Shown: positions 16,654 through 26,479, numbered from the stretch's first letter. The stretch: 64,000 nucleotides of DNA from an uncultured Eubacteriales bacterium (GCA_902789795.1 CADAPM010000002.1:1-64000), one strand, 5' to 3'. Made by a program: numbers and translations. The notes: generated from the sequence alone by a model not told the origin.

Positions 16654-18921
16654 TCATGCCTCCATATTCTGGCGCAGGATCGTTAAGAGTTCTTGAGCAA
16701 GGCGCTTCCCGTTCACGCCGATCTCAGCGACCGGTCCGGCGCAGGAGGGGCAGCCGTTCTCGCAGCCGCAGTCCCTGACGATAGTCTGGGCGCTGTCAAA
16801 GATCGCGCTGCGCATATGGTAGGCCTTTTCCGCGATACCGACGCCGCCGGGGCAGTTGTCGTACAGGATCAGGGTCGGTCTGTTGGTGAAGGTGCATTTG
16901 ACCTGATAGGTGACCACGATATCGTGCGGGGAGCACATGAGAAGCAACGGGGCTGCGATGCGGACCAGATTCGCGACGCCCAGCATCCCGTTCTGCAGAT
17001 CGTCTTTCCCGTACTTTTCGGTGATCTCGTCGGGCAGCGTCCACCAGGCGGCGACGGTGTGCATCTCCGTTTCCGGCAGCATGACCGGGCCGTAGCCGAC
17101 GTTCTCACCCGTATCAAAGCGCATTTTCTTAAAGATGCGCACCCGCGCGGTGACGTTGATCTCGCCCAGGGCGGCATTTTTGCGCTCCTGCTGTATATCC
17201 AGGAGGCTCAGGCCCACGTTCAGGTCCGCGTCGGTATAATAATCGACGTCCACCCGCTTGATAAACGCCTTGCAGGCGTCGAAATCGAGCTTCTCCACCT
17301 GATAGGTCGTGCCTTCGTGCATATAGATGGCGTTTTCGTGCAGGAGCATCGGCACCGTAAAGCGGTCCATCTCGCCCACCATCCGCACATGGGCCGGATC
17401 GGTGATATCCATGATCAGGAAGTTTTCCGTCATCGCCGTGCGCAGGGAGATCTCGCTGGCGGGGAAGTCCTCTTCCGACCAGTGATAGGTCTCCCCGACA
17501 TGACGCAGGATATTGGCGCCTTCAAGATAGGAGAGCATCTCGTTGGCTCCGACGGCGTTGCCGAAGCCTTCGCCGTCGTGGAAGGGGAGCTCATAAGCGG
17601 AGCACTTCAGATGGTTGAGGAGGATGTAGAGATTGTCCGGGTTCAGCAGCGCATTTTCGGGACTGGCGCCGAAGAAGTAGTCCGGGTGCGTGATGATGAA
17701 CTGGTCGAGGGCGGAGGAGTTAGCGACCATGATCACGAGGCTTGCGCCCTTGCGCCGACCGGCGCGGCCGGCTTCCTGCCAGGCAGAGGCGATGGTGCCC
17801 GGATAGCCGCACATGACGCAGGCCTCCAGGGATCCGATATCGATGCCCAATTCCAGCGCGTTGGTGGATACGACCGCGTCCACCGTGCCCTGACGGAGGC
17901 CGCGCTCGATCTCCCGGCGCTCGCCGGGCAGATAGCCGCCCCGATAGCCGCGCACGCTGTCGCTGCGGCCCACCTGGTTGGTGACCAGTTCTTTCAGCTG
18001 CCGGGTCAGGACTTCGACCTGCACGCGACTTTTTGCGAAAACGATGGTCTTGATGCTGTTGCGCACCAGCATGGTGGCGAGCCTTCGGGTCTCGCCCAGA
18101 GCGCTCTTCCGGATCCCGAGCTGACGGTTGACGACGGGCGGGTTGTAGAAGATGAAATGCCTTTCGCCGGTGGGAGCACCGTTTCTGTCGATCTTGACCA
18201 CCGGACGTCCGATCAGGGTCTGGGCCAGCTCTTCGGGGTTCTCGATAGTGGCTGAACAGAGGATGAACTGGGGATGGCTGCCGTAAAATTCGCAAAGCCG
18301 GATCAGACGCCGGAGCACGTTGGCCAGGTTGCTGCCAAAGATACCGCGGTATGTATGGATCTCATCGATCACGATGTACTTCAGGTTTTCAAACAGCTTG
18401 ACCCACTTGGTGTGATGCGGGAGGATACCGGAGTGCAGCATATCCGGGTTGGTGACGACCACGTGCCCGGCCTGGCGGATCGCGCGCCGCGCAGCGCCAG
18501 GCGTATCGCCGTCGTAGGTGTAAGTCTTGATATCCACACCCATGAGCTCGATCAGCTCATACAGCTCGCTGACCTGATCCGCAGAGAGCGCCTTGGTGGG
18601 AAAGAGATACAGGGACCGCGTGTCGGGATCGTGCAGGATCTCATTGAGCACGGGAAGGTTATAGCACAGCGTTTTGCCTGAGGCGGTCGGGGTGACGATG
18701 ACGACGTCCTTGCCTTCCGAGATGGCCCGGAAAGCATCTGCCTGATGCGTGTAGAGCTGGTGGACATGGTGCTTTTCGAGTGCCGGCAGCAGCCGACGGT
18801 CCAGCTGTTCCGGAAACGGCGCATAGGTGGCGGGCCGTTTTTCGATGGTTTTCCAGGCAGTCACGTTTTCCATAAAGGCAGGATCCTGCCTGAGCGAATC
18901 GAGCAGCTGTTCAAGCGTCAA
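16654..18921 (-). CDS. mrfA: DEAD/DEAH-box helicase with C-terminal zinc domain (MrfA/YprA-like)
   Basis: The 755-residue protein shows a superfamily 2 helicase core: Walker A VTPTASGKTLCYNLP near residue 80, DEIH (VIDEIHTYRG) and SATIENPEEL, then the second RecA domain with STNALELGIDIGSLEA and QEAGRAGRR. The C-terminal part matches the DUF1998-type domain and ends with a four-cysteine cluster (DCGCENGCPSCAG) likely to bind zinc. In Bacillus, MrfA (YprA) works with MrfB in repair of mitomycin C lesions. No MrfB-like exonuclease is adjacent here. The symbol is given by architecture, not by genetic evidence. Confidence 0.85.
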   Translation of the reverse strand: MTLEQLLDSLRQDPAFMENVTAWKTIEKRPATYAPFPEQLDRRLLPALEKHHVHQLYTHQADAFRAISEGKDVVIVTPTASGKTLCYNLPVLNEILHDPDTRSLYLFPTKALSADQVSELYELIELMGVDIKTYTYDGDTPGAARRAIRQAGHVVVTNPDMLHSGILPHHTKWVKLFENLKYIVIDEIHTYRGIFGSNLANVLRRLIRLCEFYGSHPQFILCSATIENPEELAQTLIGRPVVKIDRNGAPTGERHFIFYNPPVVNRQLGIRKSALGETRRLATMLVRNSIKTIVFAKSRVQVEVLTRQLKELVTNQVGRSDSVRGYRGGYLPGERREIERGLRQGTVDAVVSTNALELGIDIGSLEACVMCGYPGTIASAWQEAGRAGRRKGASLVIMVANSSALDQFIITHPDYFFGASPENALLNPDNLYILLNHLKCSAYELPFHDGEGFGNAVGANEMLSYLEGANILRHVGETYHWSEEDFPASEISLRTAMTENFLIMDITDPAHVRMVGEMDRFTVPMLLHENAIYMHEGTTYQVEKLDFDACKAFIKRVDVDYYTDADLNVGLSLLDIQQERKNAALGEINVTARVRIFKKMRFDTGENVGYGPVMLPETEMHTVAAWWTLPDEITEKYGKDDLQNGMLGVANLVRIAAPLLLMCSPHDIVVTYQVKCTFTNRPTLILYDNCPGGVGIAEKAYHMRSAIFDSAQTIVRDCGCENGCPSCAGPVAEIGVNGKRLAQELLTILRQNMEA

Positions 18922-18933
18922 GGTCTCACCCCC

Positions 18934-19482
18934 TCAGATTTCAAGTTCTTCTTCGGCTTCCACCTGCTTGGCATCCGGCGGTGCGGGCAGCTCGCTCAGC
19001 GTGCGCAGGCCGAAGTGGGATAAAAAGGTATCGGTGGTCCCGTACAGGATCGGGTGCCCCACGGAGTCCCGGCGTCCGACTTCCATGATCAGGCCCTTGT
19101 TCATGAGAGACTGGACGGAATAGTCGCACTTGACGCCGCGGATCTGCTCCATTTCCAGCTTGGTGACGGGCTGCCGGTAGGCGATGATGGCCAGGGTCTC
19201 AAGTGCCGACTGGGACAGGGATTGCTTTTGCACGGGCTGCAGCAGCTTTTCGATGAAGGGCTTCAGCTCGGCGGAGGTGGTCAATTGCACGTGCTCCCCG
19301 AAGCGCTTGAGCTTCAGGCCGCGCTTTTGCGTCTCCATGGTATCGGACATGCGCTCAAGCACTTCTTCCAATTGGAACGGGGCGATCTCCAGCGCGCGGG
19401 CCAGATCAGGGATCGCGACGGGTTCGCCGGATACGAAGAGCATGGCTTCTATGGCGGCGAAGAGTTCGGGGTCTTCAAGCAT
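18934..19482 (-). CDS. scpB: Segregation and condensation protein B
   Basis: The 182-residue winged-helix protein starts with IEAMLFVSGEPVAIPDLARAL and contains LSQSALETLAIIAYRQPVTKLEMEQIRG-like sequence, typical of ScpB. It binds the ScpA kleisin linking SMC heads and takes part in chromosome organisation. It overlaps the 3' end of scpA by 8 nt, the usual scpA-scpB order. No smc gene lies in this window. Confidence 0.95.
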   Translation of the reverse strand: MLEDPELFAAIEAMLFVSGEPVAIPDLARALEIAPFQLEEVLERMSDTMETQKRGLKLKRFGEHVQLTTSAELKPFIEKLLQPVQKQSLSQSALETLAIIAYRQPVTKLEMEQIRGVKCDYSVQSLMNKGLIMEVGRRDSVGHPILYGTTDTFLSHFGLRTLSELPAPPDAKQVEAEEELEI

Positions 19483-20242
19483 CGGTGATCTCTCCTTGGG
19501 GGATGGGGCTTTCCAGAGTTTCGGGCGCTGCCGGTTCGATCAGGATCTCGGCATAGGTCTTTTCCTGCTTCACGCTGGCGCGCCCGGCTTTGATCAGCTC
19601 AAGCAGCGCCAGGAAGGTGGAGACGACTTCGTCCCGGGACGCGTTCTCGGGAAATAGCGTCGAAAAGGTCACGGGCCCGCGCCGGAGCCGGCGGATGATG
19701 TTCGTCATGCAGCGCGGGACCGAGTACAGATCCCGGCTGATGCGGCGCTCCTCCGGCTCTGCCTGCTCGGCGGGATGGGTGCGGCTCAGCACGCGGGCAA
19801 AGGCGTCGATCAGCCCGTCCAGGGTCAGGTTGCTCAGCTCAAAGCTGGGCGGTGGGAGGGGGAATTCCTCAGGCAGCTTGGAGAACATGCCCGCCGCAGC
19901 CTTTTCGAACTGCTGCATCTGGCCCGCCGCTTCCTTGATCGCCTGGTATTCCTCCAGATGACGGATCAGCGCTTGGGCAGGATCCTCCTCTTCCAGCTCG
20001 CCCTCCCGGGGCTCCCGGGGAAGAAGGGAACGGGATTTGATCTCCAGCAGCGTCGCGGCCATGGCCAGGAATCCACTGGCGTCGTCCATGTCCAGATCGG
20101 GGGCGCTGGATACATAGTCGATGTACTGCTGCGTGACCTCCGAGACAAAGATATCCTTGATATCTACTTTGGCCCGGCCGATCAGGTACAAAAGCATGTC
20201 CAGCGGGCCTTCAAAATCGCTCAGATGAATTGAAAACGCCAT
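19475..20242 (-). CDS. scpA: Segregation and condensation protein A (kleisin)
   Basis: The 255-residue kleisin begins with FSIHLSDFEGPLDMLLYLI, the classic ScpA opening. The middle is acidic (PREGELEEEDPAQALIRHLEEYQ) and the C-terminal winged helix contains RDEVVSTFLALLELIKAGR. The ATG at 20242 is chosen because the conserved sequence begins there; a longer frame to 20281 would overlap the neighbouring gene. The start is 4 nt from the stop of the site-2 protease gene. Confidence 0.93.
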   Translation of the reverse strand: MAFSIHLSDFEGPLDMLLYLIGRAKVDIKDIFVSEVTQQYIDYVSSAPDLDMDDASGFLAMAATLLEIKSRSLLPREPREGELEEEDPAQALIRHLEEYQAIKEAAGQMQQFEKAAAGMFSKLPEEFPLPPPSFELSNLTLDGLIDAFARVLSRTHPAEQAEPEERRISRDLYSVPRCMTNIIRRLRRGPVTFSTLFPENASRDEVVSTFLALLELIKAGRASVKQEKTYAEILIEPAAPETLESPIPQGEITDA

Positions 20243-20246
20243 AGCT

Positions 20247-20924
20247 TTATAACAGAACTTTGATATAAAAGCCGACCACACCGCTCCAGATGGAGCCGGC
20301 CACAGTGCTGACCAGGTTGCTGACGATGTTGGTGGAATAACAGAGGACCAGGAACAGGATCTGGAACCCCGTCAGAACCTGACCGCTCAGGCGCAGGCGG
20401 CCTTTGAGCAGGATGTCATTGAGGATATGATAGCCGTCCAGCGGCGGGAAGGGGATCAGGTTGAAGATCGCCAGGCTCAGATTGATGGACGCAAATGTGG
20501 TGAAGAACCGGAAAATATAAGTCATGAAGCCGTCAGTCTGGGACAGCGCGACCATCAGGAAGGAAGAAACGAGGAACAGCAGGAAGTTCATGGTGATGCC
20601 CGCGATGGAGACAAGGAAATCATCCCGGACATAGTGCTTGAAGTTCCTCGGATTGATGGGCACAGGCTTGGCCCAGCCGAAACCAAACAGCACCAGGCAG
20701 AGCGTACCGATCGGGTCCAGATGGTGACTGGGGTTCAGGCTCAGCCGGCCCATCATCTTGGCGGTGCCGTCTCCGCACCACAGGGCGACATAGCCGTGGG
20801 AGATCTCATGCAAAATCAGCGCCAGCAGCAGCGCGGGGATCTCGATGAGCAGGGAAATGAACAGGGAAAGAGGATCGCTCTGAAAAGCCTCGATCCATCG
20901 TGACAGCATACCGCCTCTCAACAT
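20247..20924 (-). CDS. Site-2 protease family protein (peptidase M50)
   Basis: A 225-residue polytopic membrane protein with the zinc motif HEISHG in the first transmembrane region (LLLALILHEISHGYVAL). The second M50 motif NLIPFPPLDGYHIL supplies the Asp ligand. Several hydrophobic helices follow. This short form lacks a PDZ domain and matches the clostridial YwhC/YdaF-like M50 group often found beside scpA. The natural substrate is unknown. It lies immediately upstream of scpA in the operon. An ATG 5 codons in is an alternative start. Confidence 0.88.
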   Translation of the reverse strand: MLRGGMLSRWIEAFQSDPLSLFISLLIEIPALLLALILHEISHGYVALWCGDGTAKMMGRLSLNPSHHLDPIGTLCLVLFGFGWAKPVPINPRNFKHYVRDDFLVSIAGITMNFLLFLVSSFLMVALSQTDGFMTYIFRFFTTFASINLSLAIFNLIPFPPLDGYHILNDILLKGRLRLSGQVLTGFQILFLVLCYSTNIVSNLVSTVAGSIWSGVVGFYIKVLL

Positions 20925-20948
20925 GCTTTGAGCCTCCGGTGAATGGTT

Positions 20949-21980
20949 TTAAAGTGCTTTGATATCAGCGACCAAAGCCTGGACCTGCTCTTGGGATGTG
21001 GCCCAGGAGGTGCAGAAACGGATCGCGGTATGACCGTCCGGCAGCTTTTCCCAGATATCGTAGCTGTATTTCTGATTCAGGATCTGAAGCTGCGCGTCAG
21101 GCACGACGAAGAACTGCTGGTTGGTCGGCGACGCGCTGTACAGCTTCCACCCCTTGTTGAGACCCGCTTCCCGGATCTGCTGGGCGAGGTCCACGGCGTG
21201 TTTTGAGATATTCAGGTAGGTATCGTCTTCCAGCAGGCACTCGAACTGGATGCCCAGCAGACGGCCCTTGGCCAGCATACCGCCGCGCTGCTTCAGGATA
21301 TAGCGGAAGTCTTTCTTCAGCGCGGGATGCAGGATCACCATCGCTTCCCCAAACAGCGCGCCTACCTTGGTGCCGCCGATGTAGAAGGCGTCAGCGACCT
21401 CGGCCAGCAGGGGGAAGGTGATCTCCGGGCAGGCAGCCATGGCGTAGCCCAGGCGCGCGCCGTCGATATAGAGGTAAGTGCCGTATTCGTGGCACGCTGC
21501 AGAAATGGCTTTGAGTTCTTCGGCGGAGTAGACAGTGCCGTTCTCGGTCGGTTCGGAAATGTACACGAGGCCCGGCTGCACGGTGTGCTCGGCGTGGGAA
21601 TCGGAGAAGTGGGCATGAAGGGCATTCCGCACCTGTTCGGCGCGGATCTTGCCGTCATTCGCTGGCAGTGCCAGCACCTTGTGGCCGGTCGCTTCGATGG
21701 CACCGGACTCGTGCACATTCACGTGCCCGGTCTCGGCGGCCAGGACGCCCTGATGGGCGCGGAGCGCAGCGGCAATCAGCGTCGCATTGGCCTGGGTGCC
21801 GCCCAGGAGGAACTGGACTTCGGCATCCTCGCGGCCGCAGAGCTTTCTGATAATGCTCCTGGCGCGCTCGCAGTGCGGGTCCATGCCGTATCCCGGCGTC
21901 TGGTCCAGATTGGTCGCGATGAGCGCCTGCTGGATCTTGTCGATGCAGCCTTCGGAGTAATCGCATTCAAATCGGATCAC
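20949..21980 (-). CDS. ltaE: Low-specificity threonine aldolase-type PLP enzyme
   Basis: The 343-residue protein belongs to the beta-eliminating lyase/threonine aldolase group of fold-type I PLP enzymes. Visible landmarks are FLLGGTQANATLIAAALR, ETGHVNVHESGAIE, YIDGARLGYAM with the PLP-binding Asp, and FYIGGTKVGALFGE with the PLP Lys. It is expected to cleave threonine or allo-threonine to glycine and acetaldehyde. The exact stereospecificity cannot be read. It lies 24 bp upstream of the site-2 protease gene on the same strand. Confidence 0.88.
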   Translation of the reverse strand: MIRFECDYSEGCIDKIQQALIATNLDQTPGYGMDPHCERARSIIRKLCGREDAEVQFLLGGTQANATLIAAALRAHQGVLAAETGHVNVHESGAIEATGHKVLALPANDGKIRAEQVRNALHAHFSDSHAEHTVQPGLVYISEPTENGTVYSAEELKAISAACHEYGTYLYIDGARLGYAMAACPEITFPLLAEVADAFYIGGTKVGALFGEAMVILHPALKKDFRYILKQRGGMLAKGRLLGIQFECLLEDDTYLNISKHAVDLAQQIREAGLNKGWKLYSASPTNQQFFVVPDAQLQILNQKYSYDIWEKLPDGHTAIRFCTSWATSQEQVQALVADIKAL

Positions 21981-22017
21981 GAGGTTTCCTCCTGTCGTTG
22001 TCAGTCGTGCAGGTTTG

Positions 22018-25000
22018 TCAGCGCTTCTTGCCGCCGAAGGACCAGTCGGTGGTCGGGATCGTATCCATCACGGAGGGATACTTGCCTTCTTCGCGGAGCC
22101 TGAAGCCAAGGTCCACGGAAAGATTCCTGGTCCCGCTCGGCACGATCACGTCCTCGGCATCGACTTCGGTCTCTTCCGATTCGGGGAGTACGCTGCCGAT
22201 CAGCGGGAACTCGGTCTGATGCACGGTGGATTTGAGTTCAGGCTGCATGGCCACACGCAGCGTGTAGTGGCCGGGATAGAGGCCTTCGAGCATGTAGTGG
22301 CCATAGATGTCGGTTTCCGTCTCGGCCAGGACCTCGCCGTCCTGGATCAGCTGGATCTTGATGCCGGGGATACCGGGTTCGCCGATATCCTGCATGCCGT
22401 TTTCATTCAGGTCCAGCCAGGCCAGATCGCCGATGGAGCCCTTCGCGCCGAAGCCGAAGTCTGCGTTGGCAATACTCAGACCCATGTGCAGGCGCAGGAT
22501 GTCGCTGACCTTGGATTCGTCATTGCTCAGGATCAAGCTGACGCGCTCTTCATTCACATCCGCCTTGCGGGCAAAGCCGTGGCCCTCGGGCAGCGTGACG
22601 GACAGGCGGTACTCACCGGGATACAGGCGGGCAAACTGGTATTCGCCCTGCTTGTTCGTCTTCGTCACAGCGATCGGCGTCTTGGGGTCTTCAGCTTTGA
22701 ACAGCTGCACCTCATGGCCGCTCACGAAATCCAGGGATTCATCCAGGCTCCACAGCTTGCCGCTTATGGAGGCGAACTGCAGCACGGGGATCTGGGCGTC
22801 GGTGTTCTGGCCGCTGACAGCTTCCACTTCCTGATACCACTGGTCTTCCGTGACCTGGCTGCCATTGAGCAGGATGCAGTCGTCTTCGAGCGGCAACGTC
22901 ACCTGATACTTACCGGGAATGAGCTTCGGACTGACGAAGCAGCCGTTTTCATCGGCGGTCAGTTCGGCGGCGGGGTTGCCGTCACGGTTCACAAGAAGGA
23001 TGGTGTGGCCGGTGAACGGCTTTTCATCCTCATCCCAGGTCTCGGACAGGTTCTCATCCAGGAAGACGCGACCGGTCATCGTGGCGGGGCGGGTCACGAG
23101 AATCTTCTGACCGTCCAGCGCGTCGCCCATGACGAAGGTGTATTCTTTTTCGGAAACATGCTCAGCAATCGCGGGCACCAGGTCGGTATCCTCCGCAAAG
23201 CTGTAACCTTCTTCGAGGGTCACCGCCACGCGCCAGTGACCAGGGCGCAGCAGGTGCAATTCGAAACGGCCTTCAGATGCGGCATCCGCGTTGGCAGAGA
23301 TTTCGAAGCCGTTTTCAGTGTTCAAAGCTGTGATGGCGGCGTTCATCGGTTCTCCCTCGCAGAGGACCTGGCCTGTGATCCGGGCCGTCCGCACCGCAAA
23401 GATATCTGGCATCTGCAGGTCAGTGCCCATCGCGGACGTAAAGGCGTCGGATTCGTCGATACTCAGTTCGTCCGTATCCGCAAAGAGCGCGTCTTCCGGT
23501 AGCTCATAGCGCAGGGAGTATTCACCGGGCAGGATGCCCTTCAGGTAATAGCTGCCGTCCTCCTCAGAAACGGCGTCCGTGTAATCGGCCACCAGGCTTC
23601 CGTCCGGATGGATCAGGAAAACTTCCACACCAGCGAGACCTGCGCCCATACCCGCGGGTCGGTCGTCGGTCAGCAGCACGCGGCCGCTGATGGTGCCGGC
23701 CTTGAACAGGCCTGCGTCGATGCCGGGGGTAAAGGAACCGGGCGCGAGGGGATAGGAAGCCGTCTCGCCGTAGTCGGTGTTCTGCTCGACGATGCGGTTC
23801 CCATTCTCAGAATAGGGAGAGGAGATATAGGGATCGTTCAGCAGGAAACGGAAGGTATGGGGAACAGGCAGCAGAGCGTCAAAGTGGTAGGAGCCGTTGA
23901 CGTCCGTTACAACGGAGGCTGCGAGCTGACCGTTATTGTCGATAGCCTGGACCGTGAAGCCCTCCGCCGGCTGATCCTGAGCGGAACGGACGCCGTCATT
24001 GTCGCTGTCCATAAAGACGGTGCCTCCCGCCTGGGCGGGCAGCGTCACAGCCGCGTAGAAATCAGTGATTTTCCCGGGCTCAAGATTGATCTCCAGGGAG
24101 GACTGAGCGCCCGCCACGGGCAGGGCAAAGCTGTTGTCCGGTCCGGCCGGGGAGAAGATATCTCCGGACATCACTCTGGCAACGATCTGCAGCTTGCCGG
24201 CCCTGATGATCGGCACGCTGACCTTGCCCGAAGCATCCGTGCTGATCTGGGCGATCGTCTTGCCATCGCGGGCCAGGATGATCTCACCCTGGTCGTAAGC
24301 GCTTTCATCAGCATCAAAAGCGCCGTTGCCGTTGCTGTCCTTATAGAAGATCACGTTGAGACCGGTCGCCTGCATCAGACCGACGTCGGGGATCAGGACG
24401 GTTTTCTCAGCTTTGACCGTGGCTTTGCCTTCATCAGTGTCGGAATAGCCTTCGGTCAGCCAGCTGTCCCCGCCCTCTTTCGTGAACATGTAGCCTGCAG
24501 GCGCCGTGACCCGGACGGTGTAATTGCCCGGCTGCAGATGATTGAAGGTATAATTGCCGCTCTCGTCCGTCTTCGCGGTGCGCGTCAGGCTGCCGTCTTC
24601 GGAGATCATCGTGATATTGACGCCGCCGAGGCCGCCTTCTCCGGCGCTCTTCTTTCCGTCATTGTCCGCGTCGAACCAGACTCTGCCCTGGGCGCTGCCG
24701 GTCACGACGGCGCCAATGCCGATGCCCTGGGAGCCGGAGGCCAGCAGGAAGGGCTCCGACCACGCCTCCTGGCTGTCGGAGGGCTTGATGCAGTTGTAGA
24801 ACTGGTTGACCTTCAGGCCCAGCGGTCCTGCGCTGTAATTCTGGGGATAAACGACTTTTACGATATAGTTGGCAGGGGAGAGGTCATCCAGGGTCAGTTG
24901 GCCTTTCCTGTCCGTTGTGCCGCTCGCCACGGCGAGATCGGGGTGCTCCGCGGAATAGAGCGTCACTTCGACGTTGGATAGCGCCGCCTCGTTGGACTTG

Positions 25001-25425
25001 CGCCCGCCGTTAGCGTTCTCATCGACGAAAGCGGCGAACTTGATATAAACGGTGGCTCTCGTCGAGGCCAGATCGATCGTTTTGTTGCCATCCACCATGA
25101 ACCAGTCCGTAAAGGCCTTATTCTTCTGAGCGGGGAGCAGCCAGTTGTCCTCATTCATCATCGCCGGGACGTGATCAGAGGGCAGCTTGACCTCGATCCT
25201 GTGCTCTCCCTGGTTCACGCTGGTGAAGCGGTAACGGCCGTTGTCGTCGGTAACTGCCTCGGAAACAGAACCATCTTTCGATTCCAGCAGGATCGTGATG
25301 CCTTCGAGCTGCCGGGTAGAATGATTGGATATCTGGGTCAGCGTACCGCTGACGGTGGCAGCGCTGGCGATGCAGGGCAGGGCCAGTGCGGTGAGGACGA
25401 GCAAAAGGGTGAATAGCTTGCGCAT
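22018..25425 (-). CDS. Large secreted Cna-B/SdrD-like repeat protein
   Basis: The 1135-residue protein has a signal peptide (residues 1-22, ending ASA) and then a string of beta-sandwich modules of the SdrD-B/Cna-B/carboxypeptidase-regulatory type. Several repeats carry the calcium-binding-like D-x-D/N-x-D/N-G opening (FDADNDGKKSAGE, MDSDNDGVRSAQD, LDLNENGMQDIGE), each followed by a G-x-Y-x-F and a PGxYxLR strand. No LPXTG, GW, SLH or transmembrane anchor is visible at the C-terminus (FGGKKR), so attachment is unclear. It is likely an adhesin-like or structural surface protein. It is read 28 bp after the MBL-fold gene and before the threonine aldolase gene. Confidence 0.8.
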   Translation of the reverse strand: MRKLFTLLLVLTALALPCIASAATVSGTLTQISNHSTRQLEGITILLESKDGSVSEAVTDDNGRYRFTSVNQGEHRIEVKLPSDHVPAMMNEDNWLLPAQKNKAFTDWFMVDGNKTIDLASTRATVYIKFAAFVDENANGGRKSNEAALSNVEVTLYSAEHPDLAVASGTTDRKGQLTLDDLSPANYIVKVVYPQNYSAGPLGLKVNQFYNCIKPSDSQEAWSEPFLLASGSQGIGIGAVVTGSAQGRVWFDADNDGKKSAGEGGLGGVNITMISEDGSLTRTAKTDESGNYTFNHLQPGNYTVRVTAPAGYMFTKEGGDSWLTEGYSDTDEGKATVKAEKTVLIPDVGLMQATGLNVIFYKDSNGNGAFDADESAYDQGEIILARDGKTIAQISTDASGKVSVPIIRAGKLQIVARVMSGDIFSPAGPDNSFALPVAGAQSSLEINLEPGKITDFYAAVTLPAQAGGTVFMDSDNDGVRSAQDQPAEGFTVQAIDNNGQLAASVVTDVNGSYHFDALLPVPHTFRFLLNDPYISSPYSENGNRIVEQNTDYGETASYPLAPGSFTPGIDAGLFKAGTISGRVLLTDDRPAGMGAGLAGVEVFLIHPDGSLVADYTDAVSEEDGSYYLKGILPGEYSLRYELPEDALFADTDELSIDESDAFTSAMGTDLQMPDIFAVRTARITGQVLCEGEPMNAAITALNTENGFEISANADAASEGRFELHLLRPGHWRVAVTLEEGYSFAEDTDLVPAIAEHVSEKEYTFVMGDALDGQKILVTRPATMTGRVFLDENLSETWDEDEKPFTGHTILLVNRDGNPAAELTADENGCFVSPKLIPGKYQVTLPLEDDCILLNGSQVTEDQWYQEVEAVSGQNTDAQIPVLQFASISGKLWSLDESLDFVSGHEVQLFKAEDPKTPIAVTKTNKQGEYQFARLYPGEYRLSVTLPEGHGFARKADVNEERVSLILSNDESKVSDILRLHMGLSIANADFGFGAKGSIGDLAWLDLNENGMQDIGEPGIPGIKIQLIQDGEVLAETETDIYGHYMLEGLYPGHYTLRVAMQPELKSTVHQTEFPLIGSVLPESEETEVDAEDVIVPSGTRNLSVDLGFRLREEGKYPSVMDTIPTTDWSFGGKKR

Positions 25426-25453
25426 GGGGATGGCCTCCGTGTAGTTGTTAGTT

Positions 25454-26317
25454 TCAATCCTGTTTCCAGTTTTCCATGGAAACGGTTATCTTGCCGTCGT
25501 CGAGCACCAGGCGTATGGCGCTCTCGGCGTTCTGGGTCACATAGGTTTCGCAGCCGACAGCCGCGAGACGGTAAAGGGTATCTTTAGAGGGGGTGTCCTT
25601 CTCCTCGGCGGACGAAGTCGAGATCACGCCGACCCGCGGCCTGACCGCGGCCAGAAAGGAATCGCTCGTGCTGGTGTTGTCGCCGTGAAAAGCGACTTTC
25701 AGCACGTCGGTCATGCTCAGAAGACCGCTCTTTAACAGATCGCGTTCTTCTTCAAACTTCATGTCTCCGGTCAGGAGGATGCTTCCGTCCGGGGTTTCTA
25801 ACCGCATCACCAGGGAATTGTTGTTCTCGTTTTCACGGTCGAAGCTCACAGGACCGAGGATATCAAAGCGCGCTGTTTTCGAGATATCCAGCGAATCCCC
25901 GGACTGCAGGAACTGGACGGCCTGCCCTCGCCTGGCGGCGGCGATCACCAGCGGATGCTTGGCGCCGTTGCCATCGACGCAGTACTGGGGAGCATAGAAA
26001 GCGTCGATCGGGATCGAAGATGCAGCCAAAGCGGTCAGCCCGCCGTAATGGTCCTTGTGGCTGTGGGTCAAAAAGACGCCCTTCAGCCGGTCGACGCCCT
26101 CGCGCTTGAGCATTTCCAGCATGAGATCAGCGGTGTGTTTATACCCGGTATCGATCAGGTAATAGTTCCCCTCGATACTGAGCAGGATGCAGTCTGCCTT
26201 GCCGGCGTTCAGACAGATCATCGTCACGGAAGTGTCCGGCGCGTCCTCGCAGGAGCAGACGGTGCAGAGTGAGATCAGAATGATCAAGATCAGCGGTAGA
26301 GTCAATAGGCGGCGCAT
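25454..26317 (-). CDS. Exported MBL-fold hydrolase (ComEC C-terminal-like)
   Basis: The 287-residue protein has a hydrophobic N-terminus followed by LCTVCSC, which could be a lipobox or a normal signal peptide. The mature part is a metallo-beta-lactamase fold: LNAGKADCILLS, DTGYKHTADLM, the metal motif THSHKDHYGGL, LTGDMKFEEE and KVAFHGDN. This matches the stand-alone ComEC/Rec2-type MBL domain found in many clostridia. Substrate is unknown; DNA or a phosphodiester is possible. It is the first gene of the long leftward series. TATAAT at 26351-26346 is a candidate -10 box, but no good -35 is seen. Confidence 0.8.
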   Translation of the reverse strand: MRRLLTLPLILIILISLCTVCSCEDAPDTSVTMICLNAGKADCILLSIEGNYYLIDTGYKHTADLMLEMLKREGVDRLKGVFLTHSHKDHYGGLTALAASSIPIDAFYAPQYCVDGNGAKHPLVIAAARRGQAVQFLQSGDSLDISKTARFDILGPVSFDRENENNNSLVMRLETPDGSILLTGDMKFEEERDLLKSGLLSMTDVLKVAFHGDNTSTSDSFLAAVRPRVGVISTSSAEEKDTPSKDTLYRLAAVGCETYVTQNAESAIRLVLDDGKITVSMENWKQD

Positions 26318-26415
26318 GTTCCCTCCTCAAAACAGTTGACATATTATTATACCTGAAAACACACTCCGGGAAAAGAGCTATTTGAAAATTTACATCAAAA
26401 TCTGAATAAAAGAAT

Positions 26416-26447
26416 GGAAGCCAGGGGCTTTCGCCGGCCTGGCTTCC
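26416..26447 (-). terminator. Hairpin terminator after the SPFH gene
   Basis: A perfect 10-bp stem (26416-26425 with 26438-26447, GGAAGCCAGG/CCTGGCTTCC) follows the SPFH stop in the leftward direction. It is trailed by a T-rich stretch (ATTCTTTTATT on the minus strand). Confidence 0.75.
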
Positions 26448-26479
26448 GTTTCTTTGCTAATGAATGGGTTTATTCCCGA

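Noticed and set aside
16693-18255. A 520-codon open frame on the + strand
   Set aside because: It is antisense to the MrfA-like helicase, whose motifs are unambiguous.
25061-25425. Sortase-anchored surface protein
   Set aside because: The signal peptide is present but no LPXTG-type motif or C-terminal hydrophobic segment exists at the other end of the gene near 22018.
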